From Bacteroidales bacterium UBA4345 (GTDB taxonomy: Bacteria; Bacteroidota; Bacteroidia; Bacteroidales; Paludibacteraceae): 22,421 nt of DNA. The stretch spans positions 1-22,421 of the forward strand of contig DGTD01000031.1 in NCBI GenBank assembly GCA_002396385.1, given 5' to 3'. The notes below the pieces were generated by a model. That model saw only the letters and a program-made list of their open reading frames with translations, ran no database searches and was not told the origin of the DNA. Of the stretch, positions 7,283 to 14,926 are shown one piece after another; positions within the stretch are counted from its first letter, which is position 1, and the number at the start of each line of letters is the position of its first letter. A program made the position numbers and the translations under genes.

Positions 7283-8860
7283 ATGCAAACAACCGACCAC
7301 ACCAACATAGCCACCCTTGCCAAATTGTGTGCCGACAAGGGAATAACAGACGTAGTGTTATCGCCAGGTTCGAGGAACGCTCCCCTCAGCATAGCCATGA
7401 ACCGCGAGCCACGACTCCAATGCCACGTGGTGGTAGACGAGCGTTGTGCAGCATTTGTGGCACTGGGCATGGCCCAGAAGAGCAGGCGCTGTGTGGCAAC
7501 CGTCTGCACATCGGGCACCGCACTACTGAACCAGGCACCCGCCATAGCGGAAGCCTATTACCAGGAAGTGCCACTGTTGGTTATCAGTGCCGACCGCCCC
7601 GAGGAGTGGATAGACCAGGCAGACAGCCAAACCCTGCGCCAAGAACAGTTGTTACGAAACATTGTGAAACAGAGTTTCGTGCTTACCCCCCAAACCGACA
7701 AAAATGGCAAATGGTATGCCAACCGCACCATAAACGAGGCCATAAACACAGCCACCAACGGCAGGAAAGGTCCCGTACACCTGAATGTGCCATGCGATCT
7801 TCCACTCTACGAGACCAGGGAAACAGAGCCAGCCAGCCATAAAATTGGCCGCATATTTGAGACACGCGTCACGCTCAACACCCCCATCAGAGGCAATATA
7901 ATGCTATTGGCAGGCTTCCAACAACCCGACGACAGACTGAACGGCCTTGTCTGCAAACTTGCACAAAAAGGAATAGCCGTCGTAGCAGAGAACTTGTCAA
8001 ACTGGTACGGGAACGGGATCGTAAACAACGTAGAACCCGTGTTCAAAAGTCTGACAGAGGAAGAGGCGGCAGACTTCACACCCGACCTGCTAATTGTAGC
8101 AGGAGGTGCACTTGTCAGCAAAAGTGCCAAACAATTTTTACGCAGGCATCCGGCAAAACAGACCTGGCGGGTGGGAATGGAAGAAAATATTGTAGACACC
8201 TTCCAACACACCGACCTACAAATAACTTGCGACATGTCGGCCTTTTTAGAAGAACTCGACAGTAGCGCCACTGGCAACAACAGTTATGCCAGCCGCTGGC
8301 AACAACGAAGCGCCCTGTGCCAGGCCCAACTGGCAAAGGCCTACGACGGTTGGAACGAAACCTCGGTATTCAACACCCTGCTCAACTCGTTACCAGACGG
8401 CAGCGACCTGCACCTGAGCAACGGGACCAGTGTCCGCAACGGGCAACAGTGGAACAACACCAAAGGCCTCCACTTCTACGCCAACCGCGGAGTGAGCGGC
8501 ATTGACGGCTGCACCAGCACCGCCATAGGTTCGGCACTACAGACAGAAGGCAGAGTGACCCTTATAACCGGCGACCTCTGCTTCCTTTACGACAGCAACG
8601 CGCTATGGAACAACGAATACCCTGACAACCTGACCATCTATATCATCAACAACAACGGAGGAGGCATCTTCCGGAAGATGGACGGTCCTGGCAAGGTAGA
8701 AGAATACGAGCGTTTTTTTGTGACCCCGCAACACGTAGACCTGTCAGCCTTGTGCAAGGCATACGGCATAAGCTACCGAAAGGCCTGCAACCCGAAAGAA
8801 CTGGAGCAGGCAGTAAGCCAGCCAGGCGGAATTGTAGAAATAACAGTAAGCGACCAATAA
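7283..8860 (+). CDS. menD: 2-succinyl-5-enolpyruvyl-6-hydroxy-3-cyclohexene-1-carboxylate synthase
   Basis: Thiamine-diphosphate enzyme joining isochorismate and 2-oxoglutarate (with decarboxylation) in menaquinone synthesis. At 525 aa it is slightly shorter than usual Bacteroidetes homologues. Motifs: SPGSRNAPLSIA (27-38) for substrate binding; DERCAAFVALG (52-62) with Glu53 as the conserved glutamate that activates the cofactor; CTSGTALLN (75-83); NRGVSGIDG (401-409); and the thiamine diphosphate/Mg signature starting at GDL (430-432) and ending in INNNGGGIF (455-463). It sits between menF (27-nt gap) and a MATE transporter (4-nt gap), clearly in one operon. In many Bacteroides genomes menD is followed by menB/C/E; here it is not. 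Confidence 0.95.
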   Translation: MQTTDHTNIATLAKLCADKGITDVVLSPGSRNAPLSIAMNREPRLQCHVVVDERCAAFVALGMAQKSRRCVATVCTSGTALLNQAPAIAEAYYQEVPLLVISADRPEEWIDQADSQTLRQEQLLRNIVKQSFVLTPQTDKNGKWYANRTINEAINTATNGRKGPVHLNVPCDLPLYETRETEPASHKIGRIFETRVTLNTPIRGNIMLLAGFQQPDDRLNGLVCKLAQKGIAVVAENLSNWYGNGIVNNVEPVFKSLTEEEAADFTPDLLIVAGGALVSKSAKQFLRRHPAKQTWRVGMEENIVDTFQHTDLQITCDMSAFLEELDSSATGNNSYASRWQQRSALCQAQLAKAYDGWNETSVFNTLLNSLPDGSDLHLSNGTSVRNGQQWNNTKGLHFYANRGVSGIDGCTSTAIGSALQTEGRVTLITGDLCFLYDSNALWNNEYPDNLTIYIINNNGGGIFRKMDGPGKVEEYERFFVTPQHVDLSALCKAYGISYRKACNPKELEQAVSQPGGIVEITVSDQ

Positions 8861-8864
8861 AGCA

Positions 8865-10193
8865 ATGGGCATACCACTATCGGGTCATTTCAACATCAGA
8901 CGTCTTCTACGGTTCACCCTACCGACCATAGGCATGATGGTTTTCACGTCGATCTACGGCGTGGTAGACGGCTTGTGCGTATCGAACCTGATAGGGAAGG
9001 ATGCATTAGCCGCCGTCAACATCGTTATGCCGTTTCCTCTGATGTGCTCGTCGCTCGGGCTGATGTTCGGAACGGGCGGAGCCGCCTACTTATCGCGATT
9101 GTTGGGCCGCGGGCAACAAGAACGGGCCAACCGCTTGCTGAGCCTGATAGTGCTGGCATCGGCCACCATAGGACTGATAGCCACGTTGGCGGGAATTGCC
9201 TATATGCCCCAGCTTTCGGAAGCAATGGGAGCCAACAGCCAGCTGCTGCCCCTGTGCGTAGCCTACGGCCGCACCTTTATGTTGTGCATCATACCCTATA
9301 TACTCCAAAACATCTTCCAATCGCTGCTAATAACCGCCGGCCGGCCGCGTCTAGGCCTTCGTTTCACCCTGATAGCCGGAATCGCCAACATTATATTGGA
9401 CCTACTCTTTATAGGCGTATTCGGGATGGGATTAAAAGGCGCAGCCTGGGCAACAGTGGCAAGTTGCTCGATAGGAGGGTTTGGTCCGCTGTTGTACCTG
9501 TTCTCACCAAGCAAGAGCCTGCTACGGCTACGTAGACCCACGTGGAACTGGCGCGCATTGCTGCACATCTGCTTCAACGGTGCATCGGAAATGATAACAG
9601 AGCTGTCGGTACCCCTCTGTTCGGTGCTCTACAACCTGCAGCTTATGCGGATGATAGGGGAAGACGGAGTGGCCGCCTACGGAGCCATAACCTACATAGC
9701 CTACATTTTTATCTCGATAGTACTGGGTTACCTGACCGGGCTGGAAAACATCATCGGCTACCACTATGGGGCCGAAAACTATGCAGAAGTACAGAACCTG
9801 AGGAGGAAAAGTCTGAAACTGGCCGGGTATTTCGGGGCAACCGCCTTTTTATGCGCAGAGCTACTAGCCCCCTGGCTGGCCAAACTGTTTGTCGGCTACA
9901 ACGCAGAGCTGGCAGCACTCACCACACATGCCTTCCGACTCTACAGCCTAGCCTTCCTTATAATAGGGATAAACGCATTCACATCGTCATTGTTTACAGC
10001 AGTAGGGAATGGAGGAATATCGGGCGCCATCTCCTTTTGCCGAGCCTTCCTGTTCCAAGCCGTTGCCGTAGTGCTAATGCCAATGCTGGCAGGCATAGAC
10101 GGAATATGGTTGAGCATATTTATAGGAGAATTCCTGTGTTTGGGCGTCAGCGGCTGGTTCTACTGGCGGAACAAGGAGAGGTACAAGTATTAG
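8865..10193 (+). CDS. MATE family efflux transporter
   Basis: A 442-aa inner-membrane cation-coupled exporter of the MATE superfamily. It has about twelve hydrophobic spans in two pseudo-repeats of six. The N-terminal half shows the typical order RFTLPTIGMMVFTSIYGVVDGL (first span), NIVMPF (second), GLMFGTGGAAYLSRLLGRG (third) and LQNIFQSLLITAGRPRLGL before the fourth to sixth spans. The second half holds GYLTGLENIIGYHYGAEN, the equivalent of the first-half turn. The start codon is 4 nt after the menD stop, so it should be translated from the menaquinone operon transcript. The substrate is unknown; drugs, dyes or an organic cation are typical. A link to quinone metabolism is only suggested by position. 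A weak 6-bp hairpin (10195-10213) follows the stop. Confidence 0.92.
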   Translation: MGIPLSGHFNIRRLLRFTLPTIGMMVFTSIYGVVDGLCVSNLIGKDALAAVNIVMPFPLMCSSLGLMFGTGGAAYLSRLLGRGQQERANRLLSLIVLASATIGLIATLAGIAYMPQLSEAMGANSQLLPLCVAYGRTFMLCIIPYILQNIFQSLLITAGRPRLGLRFTLIAGIANIILDLLFIGVFGMGLKGAAWATVASCSIGGFGPLLYLFSPSKSLLRLRRPTWNWRALLHICFNGASEMITELSVPLCSVLYNLQLMRMIGEDGVAAYGAITYIAYIFISIVLGYLTGLENIIGYHYGAENYAEVQNLRRKSLKLAGYFGATAFLCAELLAPWLAKLFVGYNAELAALTTHAFRLYSLAFLIIGINAFTSSLFTAVGNGGISGAISFCRAFLFQAVAVVLMPMLAGIDGIWLSIFIGEFLCLGVSGWFYWRNKERYKY

Positions 10194-10646
10194 GCTATTT
10201 TCCTATCAAATAGTTATATTTCACCAGACGAACTTTAAATACGACGTTAAAAGAGAAATCCTTGACGCCACTATATTATCAGAAAGCGGAGAAAAAAACG
10301 TAAAGAAGCCACGAAAACTGGGTAAAGCATCTTGAAGTTTGTACTTTCGGTAATTTCAACAATAATATTCGGCCTGCTTGTTGTTGACGAGGACAAACTA
10401 ATTCAACTTACCATCAACAAGAATAAGGAATTGGCAATGTACAGATTATACCTGTAATTTGCATGGATGTGGATTAAAAAGTGCAGAATATCTCTGCAAA
10501 CGAAGCATTGTCCTTTTACTTAGAGACATACAAACTTAACAAAATTAGCAATTTATATAACAAATCGACAAATTGTTTCCACTATTTTCGATTTATGTTA
10601 ACAACTCGACTATCGCATTAGAATATACAGGGGAACAGGCCCTTAT

Positions 10647-10676
10647 AAGTCCAGATTTTTCAACCGGACTTTTTTG
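10647..10676 (+). terminator. Possible intrinsic terminator in the gene-poor gap
   Basis: AAGTCC (10647-10652) pairs with GGACTT (10666-10671) around a 13-nt loop, and the T-run continues to 10675. No clear gene lies directly upstream, so it may end a small RNA or a decayed gene. Confidence 0.35.
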
Positions 10677-10850
10677 GGGTGACTACAGCATATACCTAAG
10701 CAAGGAAATAAGTCCAAAAAGTGGTGTCCTATTTTGCAAAGAAGCAGGGAAAAGGACGGAATCGAATAATTTTAGTTAAAAAAACTAAATATCCCCTATT
10801 AATATCACACAACGTAAATAAAAGAGGGGGGAATATAGATTTAAAAACTC

Positions 10851-10858
10851 TAACTTTG
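10851..10858 (+). promoter_or_regulatory. -7 box of the outer-membrane protein gene
   Basis: TAACTTTG fits TAnnTTTG and predicts a leader of roughly 90-95 nt before the start at 10959. The -33 region is a G6 run (10826-10831) instead of TTTG, so strength may depend on an activator. Confidence 0.5.
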
Positions 10859-10958
10859 CATCCGATTTTATTAGGTAGTGAAAATGAGGGTTCCACAACC
10901 TGGAAAATCTAAATTATGAATTATCGAGCCCTCACAAATTTAACAGTATTCAAAAAGT

Positions 10959-11627
10959 ATGAAAAAATCTTTATTGGCACTTGCAACCGTTTTAGGGTTT
11001 GCTTTTAACGCATCAGCACAAGGTGGTCCTGGAGAGGACAATGGTTTGGGACTTCGTTTGAACTTTGGTTTCCCTGCAGGAACAACTACTCTAAGCGAGG
11101 ATGGCTGGCCAGAATATTACACAGTAGACGGTGTTCAATTCGGTTTATCATTGGACAATCGTTGGTATGTATGGCACAACGATAAAGTAGGTATCGCCGT
11201 TCAGGGCCGTTGGTTAGACGCAAACTTCCTTTCTGGCGAACTTGGTTTCGACGTTCCATTCTTTGGTTCAGTAGGTCCAACCATCGACCTGACAGAAATC
11301 AGCGGTGGCATCCTCGGTGTAGGCCCATTGTTCACCTGGTACTTGAACGACGATATGGCTATCGACGCATATTACAACGTTATGCCAGCAGTCAACTATT
11401 CAAAGATTACAATGAGCGGCGAATACGATGACAAGGAAACAGAGAACAATTTCTGGGGTATCGGCGTAACTCACCACGTTGGTGCGGCATTCCGTTGGAA
11501 GGTTCTTCAGGCTGGTTTTGAGTACCGTATCGGTAAAATCAACGGTATGGAAGAATTTGACTTTGACAACTTAGAAATGGATGCTTCAATGAACAGCTTC
11601 CGATTAAACTTGGGTGTGAAGTTCTAA
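10959..11627 (+). CDS. Small outer-membrane beta-barrel protein
   Basis: A 222-aa exported protein. The signal peptide MKKSLLALATVLGFAFNASA ends about residue 20, before QGGPGEDNG. The mature part is rich in Gly, aromatic and alternating polar/hydrophobic residues, as in an 8- to 10-strand barrel. Examples are GLGLRLNFGF near the start, VGIAVQGRWL, GVGPLFTWYLNDDMAIDAYY in the middle, AAFRWKVLQAGFEYRIG, and the last strand SFRLNLGVKF, which ends in Phe as barrel proteins recognised by the BAM complex usually do. It resembles the OmpW/porin-like 'outer membrane beta-barrel domain' families but cannot be placed more exactly. It is monocistronic, with a promoter and a strong terminator. Its codon use (GGT, ATC, CGT) is like pgk, so it is probably abundant. 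Confidence 0.85.
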   Translation: MKKSLLALATVLGFAFNASAQGGPGEDNGLGLRLNFGFPAGTTTLSEDGWPEYYTVDGVQFGLSLDNRWYVWHNDKVGIAVQGRWLDANFLSGELGFDVPFFGSVGPTIDLTEISGGILGVGPLFTWYLNDDMAIDAYYNVMPAVNYSKITMSGEYDDKETENNFWGIGVTHHVGAAFRWKVLQAGFEYRIGKINGMEEFDFDNLEMDASMNSFRLNLGVKF

Positions 11628-11650
11628 ACTGAGTTCCATTAACTTATAAA

Positions 11651-11680
11651 AAAGGGTGTGCGGTCAACTGCACACCCTTT
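11651..11680 (+). terminator. Intrinsic terminator of the outer-membrane protein gene
   Basis: A perfect 11-bp stem AAAGGGTGTGC (11651-11661) / GCACACCCTTT (11670-11680) with loop GGTCAACT, followed by T-rich sequence. Confidence 0.9.
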
Positions 11681-11738
11681 GTTGTTTTCTGATGGATGAT
11701 GGGAGATTAAACAGACACGCAGGATTCGGTTTTAATGC

Positions 11739-11772
11739 AAATATGTTACACAACATATTTATGGGGGGGGGG
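11739..11772 (+). repeat. Perfect 9-bp inverted repeat next to a G10 tract
   Basis: AAATATGTT (11739-11747) and AACATATTT (11752-11760) form a perfect dyad with loop ACAC. Two bases later comes a run of ten G (11763-11772). Long homopolymer runs of this kind are prone to slippage. Confidence 0.75.
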
Positions 11773-12205
11773 TAATTTCTATTTGTTTTTATCTATTTGC
11801 CATGGATATATGTAACAACAAAAAAATAGGATATCATTGTCTTATACACCACAAAATCCGTCGTAAAAAGGGCACAACCAAAATACGCCACTAAACTTTA
11901 TCATATGCAAGCGGCAAGCAATAGTAAACATGACATTTATTTGCTGAACTGACAAAAACAGACAATTTGTATGTCATTTTATAATAAACACATCATTTGT
12001 CAAACGATTTTTCGCACAGGCTTTAAACTGCCAACAAATAAAATTGTCAAGTCAACCCCAGAGGCAAAAAGACAAGGGGCAACAGTCGGAAGTGCCATTT
12101 TTTGGGGGCAAACATCGGTCCGACAAAAAATAATCATGTCACATACAAAAAGTAAACTTGTCATATCAAACAATTTTTTGGACCAACAAAACTAAAGTTG
12201 GTAGG

Positions 12206-12213
12206 TAACTTTG
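12206..12213 (+). promoter_or_regulatory. -7 box of the MACPF gene
   Basis: TAACTTTG fits TAnnTTTG. The predicted leader is about 155 nt. The TTTG at 12177-12180 is 25 nt upstream, too far for a standard -33 box, so activator dependence is plausible. Confidence 0.5.
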
Positions 12214-12376
12214 CAATGCAACCGGGAAACAAGAGATAACGGCTGTGAAAAACGAAAATTTTGTCTTGCAAGGAAAATGATCAGATTTCTAATCTCAGAA
12301 AAACACGAACGCAGAGAGAGTTTATGGGCTCAACTCCCTACCGCGTTATTATAAATTAGAGCCTTTTTTAAAGTTT

Positions 12377-14650
12377 ATGGGTACAAAAATAACCTACAGT
12401 ACAAAAACTGTAAATCAAGGTTTTGTTAAGCCTTTTGAATTTCTTGGCAACGTGGGAACAGCAAAAGTGCAGAAATTCAGGAGTTATTTAGGAGACGGAG
12501 ACATCAAGTCTGGCGATGGAGGAAAAGTATTGGTATCGGTACGCGCGAATCTGTCTTTATATACGCCTAACATCGTACGGCTTAGACTCCGTTACGACGT
12601 ATGGGAAAGTTCATACAACCAGAACGCATCAAAAGGCAAAGCAGACCGTCTGTACTTCGAAGCCTACCAAGACTTCAATTTAAGCCAGTTTTTAAACGAA
12701 AGCCAAACAATTTATAACAAGACCACTGGTAACATAACGACTAAAGTCACCTCAAGTTCGTTGAGTCTGACACCGTATTCAGAAGCATATTACATTGATT
12801 ATTACAAGACAAAAGACGAGAGACACGGATGGTACCCGATTGATGTCAATTCCTATCCAGCACAGAACATCAGGCAATCGTGGATTCCAGTCGGTGAAAT
12901 CAGAGTAAAGATAGACGATGGCGGCAGCGAATTAAATAAAGCCGGCAACATCGGAATAAGGGGAATGATTTATTTTACCGTGAAGCGAACAGACGTAATC
13001 CAAACAACAGAAGTAACAGACGACGTCAGTTCGGTCACCCCGTCCAACCGTACAACAGGAAGCGGAAGCACACTAGGCAGCATAGAAAACAACGTTCGGA
13101 GTGTATTGGGCCATGGCTACGACATATGTGACCAGTATGCGAACAACAAGTCGTGCCGCAACGCAGTGCTGGACCTTGACGCCCTGAATCAGTACCGACG
13201 TATATTACTTGACAACAACCGAGACACCTACGTAGTAACCAATAGTGGCGAGGGCGTTGAAGAATACACGAAAAACATAGAGAAAAAGTTAAGTATATCG
13301 GCATCTGGAAGTCTGTTTGGCGCATCATTCGCAAGCGAGACCAAAACATCGTTCAAAGAAGACACCTATAAGAAAGACGGTTACAAAATGCTGACCCAGC
13401 GTGACGTATTCACATACAAGACCTATAAAATAGACGGGTATGCGGCAGCAAAGAAACAACTGTCCTCATTCGTCACCAAAAATTTCCTTTCAGACCTGAA
13501 TACGATGAACGCCGACCAGTTTGTCAAGACATACGGCACACACGTTTTGCTCGGCATGGCACTTGGCGCCCGCTTCAACTATAATTACAGCTACAGGGAA
13601 AGCGTGACCAAACTGTCGACCGCAAGTTCATTCGAGACCTCGGCATCCATTTCATACAGTGCAGACGGCAAGGTTAACAAGCCGAAAAAAGAAGAGAAGA
13701 AATCGCAAGCCGAGGAGATTTACGAAAAAATGATGAGCGCAGAAACCCTTGATCCGAAACTTCTGGAACAGTACATAAAATTCAAGGAATCGGTAAAAAG
13801 CGGCTCCGCTCCGAAAGAAAACTCAAACGGGACAACAACACCAGCCAAAGGCGGGAATGGTTTCGCCATCAGTACAAGTTACTCGGAAAGCACATCGGTA
13901 AGTGCTTTCAACGAGACAAAGAGTAGTGAAATCACGGCAAACGGTGGAGGAGGCAGCATCGTTGCATTAAACAAGGCCATCAACGATTTGACCTATTACA
14001 ACGCATGGGTAGACACAATAGAGAGCAACGACTTCGTATTTGCCGATTTCGTTCAAGGAACAATAATCCCTATCTATGAATTTGTGCCAGTTGGTTACAA
14101 GTTGTCAGCCGAAAAGGTAAAGAATGCATCGGAGAGATACCAAATCAGTTGTGGAATAAAAGGCGTGAAAAGAGACAAGGCAACGTTATACAAGGACTTC
14201 AACAGCCAAGGGAAAAATAATTCCACAAATATTCACGATGACAATGAGGTTTCCTCACAAAGCGGCAAGGGACTTGGTTGGCGCTTCAATGCGGAACTCT
14301 TCAATTTCGAAAACGGTGAAGTAGGTGCAGCAATAGCACTGAACGTTTACGAGGGCGGACTTGATGCAAACAGAACGGTTTTGCAGAGCCATTTAACAAA
14401 AGTCATTCCACTCGGCAACTGCGACTCAATGGCCATCGACACCTCTCTTACCCACACCAAATACACAACCGAAGCGAACCTTACCGGTAAACACCACGAG
14501 TGGATAGACGTGACCAACTACTTTACAGACTGCAAGTTTATAGACACCTATTCAAGCAGGATATACGTGAAGCTGGACGGAAGTGGGGACGACAAAGGCA
14601 ACATAGGTGTAATGGGACGTCTAAAAGTACCAGTAATAAAATTCCAATAG
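12377..14650 (+). CDS. MACPF (perforin-like) protein with duplicated flanking domains
   Basis: 757 aa, predicted pore-forming protein of the MAC/perforin superfamily. The core spans ~235-575. It contains GYDICDQYANNKSC (247-260), the signature QFVKTYGTHVLLGMALG (381-397; family pattern Y-G-T-H followed by a Gly-rich strand), a Ser/Thr-rich region ~410-520 corresponding to the second membrane-inserting hairpin, and GGGGSIVALNKAI (523-535). A charged, low-complexity insertion with Lys/Glu helices lies at ~432-495. The core is flanked by two copies of one domain: residues ~60-204 and ~633-755 share H-x-W-x-D-V-x-x-Y and VKIDDGGSELNKAGNIGIRG (177-196) versus VKLDGSGDDKGNIGVMGRLK (731-750). No signal peptide or lipobox is present; the upstream frame is open back to 12293 but encodes no hydrophobic segment. 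It could be an antibacterial toxin of the BSAP kind, or a protein released by lysis or an injection device; the target is unknown. Confidence 0.88.
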   Translation: MGTKITYSTKTVNQGFVKPFEFLGNVGTAKVQKFRSYLGDGDIKSGDGGKVLVSVRANLSLYTPNIVRLRLRYDVWESSYNQNASKGKADRLYFEAYQDFNLSQFLNESQTIYNKTTGNITTKVTSSSLSLTPYSEAYYIDYYKTKDERHGWYPIDVNSYPAQNIRQSWIPVGEIRVKIDDGGSELNKAGNIGIRGMIYFTVKRTDVIQTTEVTDDVSSVTPSNRTTGSGSTLGSIENNVRSVLGHGYDICDQYANNKSCRNAVLDLDALNQYRRILLDNNRDTYVVTNSGEGVEEYTKNIEKKLSISASGSLFGASFASETKTSFKEDTYKKDGYKMLTQRDVFTYKTYKIDGYAAAKKQLSSFVTKNFLSDLNTMNADQFVKTYGTHVLLGMALGARFNYNYSYRESVTKLSTASSFETSASISYSADGKVNKPKKEEKKSQAEEIYEKMMSAETLDPKLLEQYIKFKESVKSGSAPKENSNGTTTPAKGGNGFAISTSYSESTSVSAFNETKSSEITANGGGGSIVALNKAINDLTYYNAWVDTIESNDFVFADFVQGTIIPIYEFVPVGYKLSAEKVKNASERYQISCGIKGVKRDKATLYKDFNSQGKNNSTNIHDDNEVSSQSGKGLGWRFNAELFNFENGEVGAAIALNVYEGGLDANRTVLQSHLTKVIPLGNCDSMAIDTSLTHTKYTTEANLTGKHHEWIDVTNYFTDCKFIDTYSSRIYVKLDGSGDDKGNIGVMGRLKVPVIKFQ

Positions 14651-14745
14651 TTAGGCGAAAAATCGACGCAGCACAATTCTAACCAGTCCTACGGAATTGA
14701 AAAAGCTGAGAACAAATTGTAGGGCAACGTCAACTGTTATTTAGG

Positions 14746-14780
14746 GAGGGTGCGCCACAACCGGCGCACCCTCTATCTTT
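14746..14780 (+). terminator. Terminator of the MACPF gene
   Basis: A perfect 11-bp GC-rich stem GAGGGTGCGCC (14746-14756) / GGCGCACCCTC (14763-14773) with loop ACAACC. Only a weak T-rich tail (TATCTTT) follows. Confidence 0.8.
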
Positions 14781-14830
14781 ATTCGCCGACCAAGAGCCAT
14801 GCGATAAAAAGACAAATGGACCAGCGAAGC

Positions 14831-14867
14831 AAAAAAAAGAGGTCGCAAACCCTATCGTTGCGACCTC
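14831..14867 (-). terminator. Terminator of the exported His-rich protein gene (minus strand)
   Basis: GAGGTCGCAA (14839-14848) pairs with TTGCGACCTC (14858-14867) around a 9-nt loop. On the minus strand the stem is followed by eight T (complement of 14831-14838). Confidence 0.88.
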
Positions 14868-14926
14868 CTTCGAAATGTGTTATTGTGAGGCAAGTCAGCT
14901 ATGAGCTTTATTCAGTTACCGCCAAA

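Larger units (their letters stand above)
10194..10958 (+). other. Gene-poor gap of 765 nt before the outer-membrane protein gene
   Basis: No convincing gene is seen. The stretch contains a weak 6-bp hairpin right after the MATE stop (CTATTT 10195-10200 / AAATAG 10208-10213), a 41-codon TTG-started reading frame (10332-10457), a perfect small dyad TGCAGA-ATATC-TCTGCA (10482-10498), a terminator-like hairpin (AAGTCC 10647-10652 / GGACTT 10666-10671 followed by T6), and the promoter of the next gene. Overlapping weak frames of 60-70 codons at 10573-10912 do not resemble any protein I know and could be remnants of a decayed insertion. Confidence 0.6.
11681..12376 (+). promoter_or_regulatory. Long non-coding region upstream of the MACPF gene
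   Basis: These 696 nt carry no supported gene. In order they contain: a perfect 9-bp dyad AAATATGTT-acac-AACATATTT (11739-11760); ten consecutive G (11763-11772); seven TGTCA/TGACA words between 11931 and 12163; a small dyad CCAAC/GTTGG (12183-12201); a -7 box (12206-12213); an 11-codon leader reading frame (12324-12359); and an attenuator-like GGCTC/GAGCC pairing followed by T6 (12327-12369). The organisation looks like a heavily regulated promoter region. Confidence 0.55.

Noticed and set aside
10332..10457. 41-codon TTG-started frame with hydrophobic N-terminus
   Set aside because: No ATG, no promoter and no family resemblance; kept only as a remark on the gap.
10573..10912. Two overlapping frames of 68 and 63 codons
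   Set aside because: No recognisable domain, no promoter, mutually overlapping, and the second runs through the outer-membrane protein promoter.
11931..12163. CRISPR array
   Set aside because: The repeated unit is only 5-7 nt with irregular spacing; no 25-40-nt direct repeats are seen anywhere in the window.
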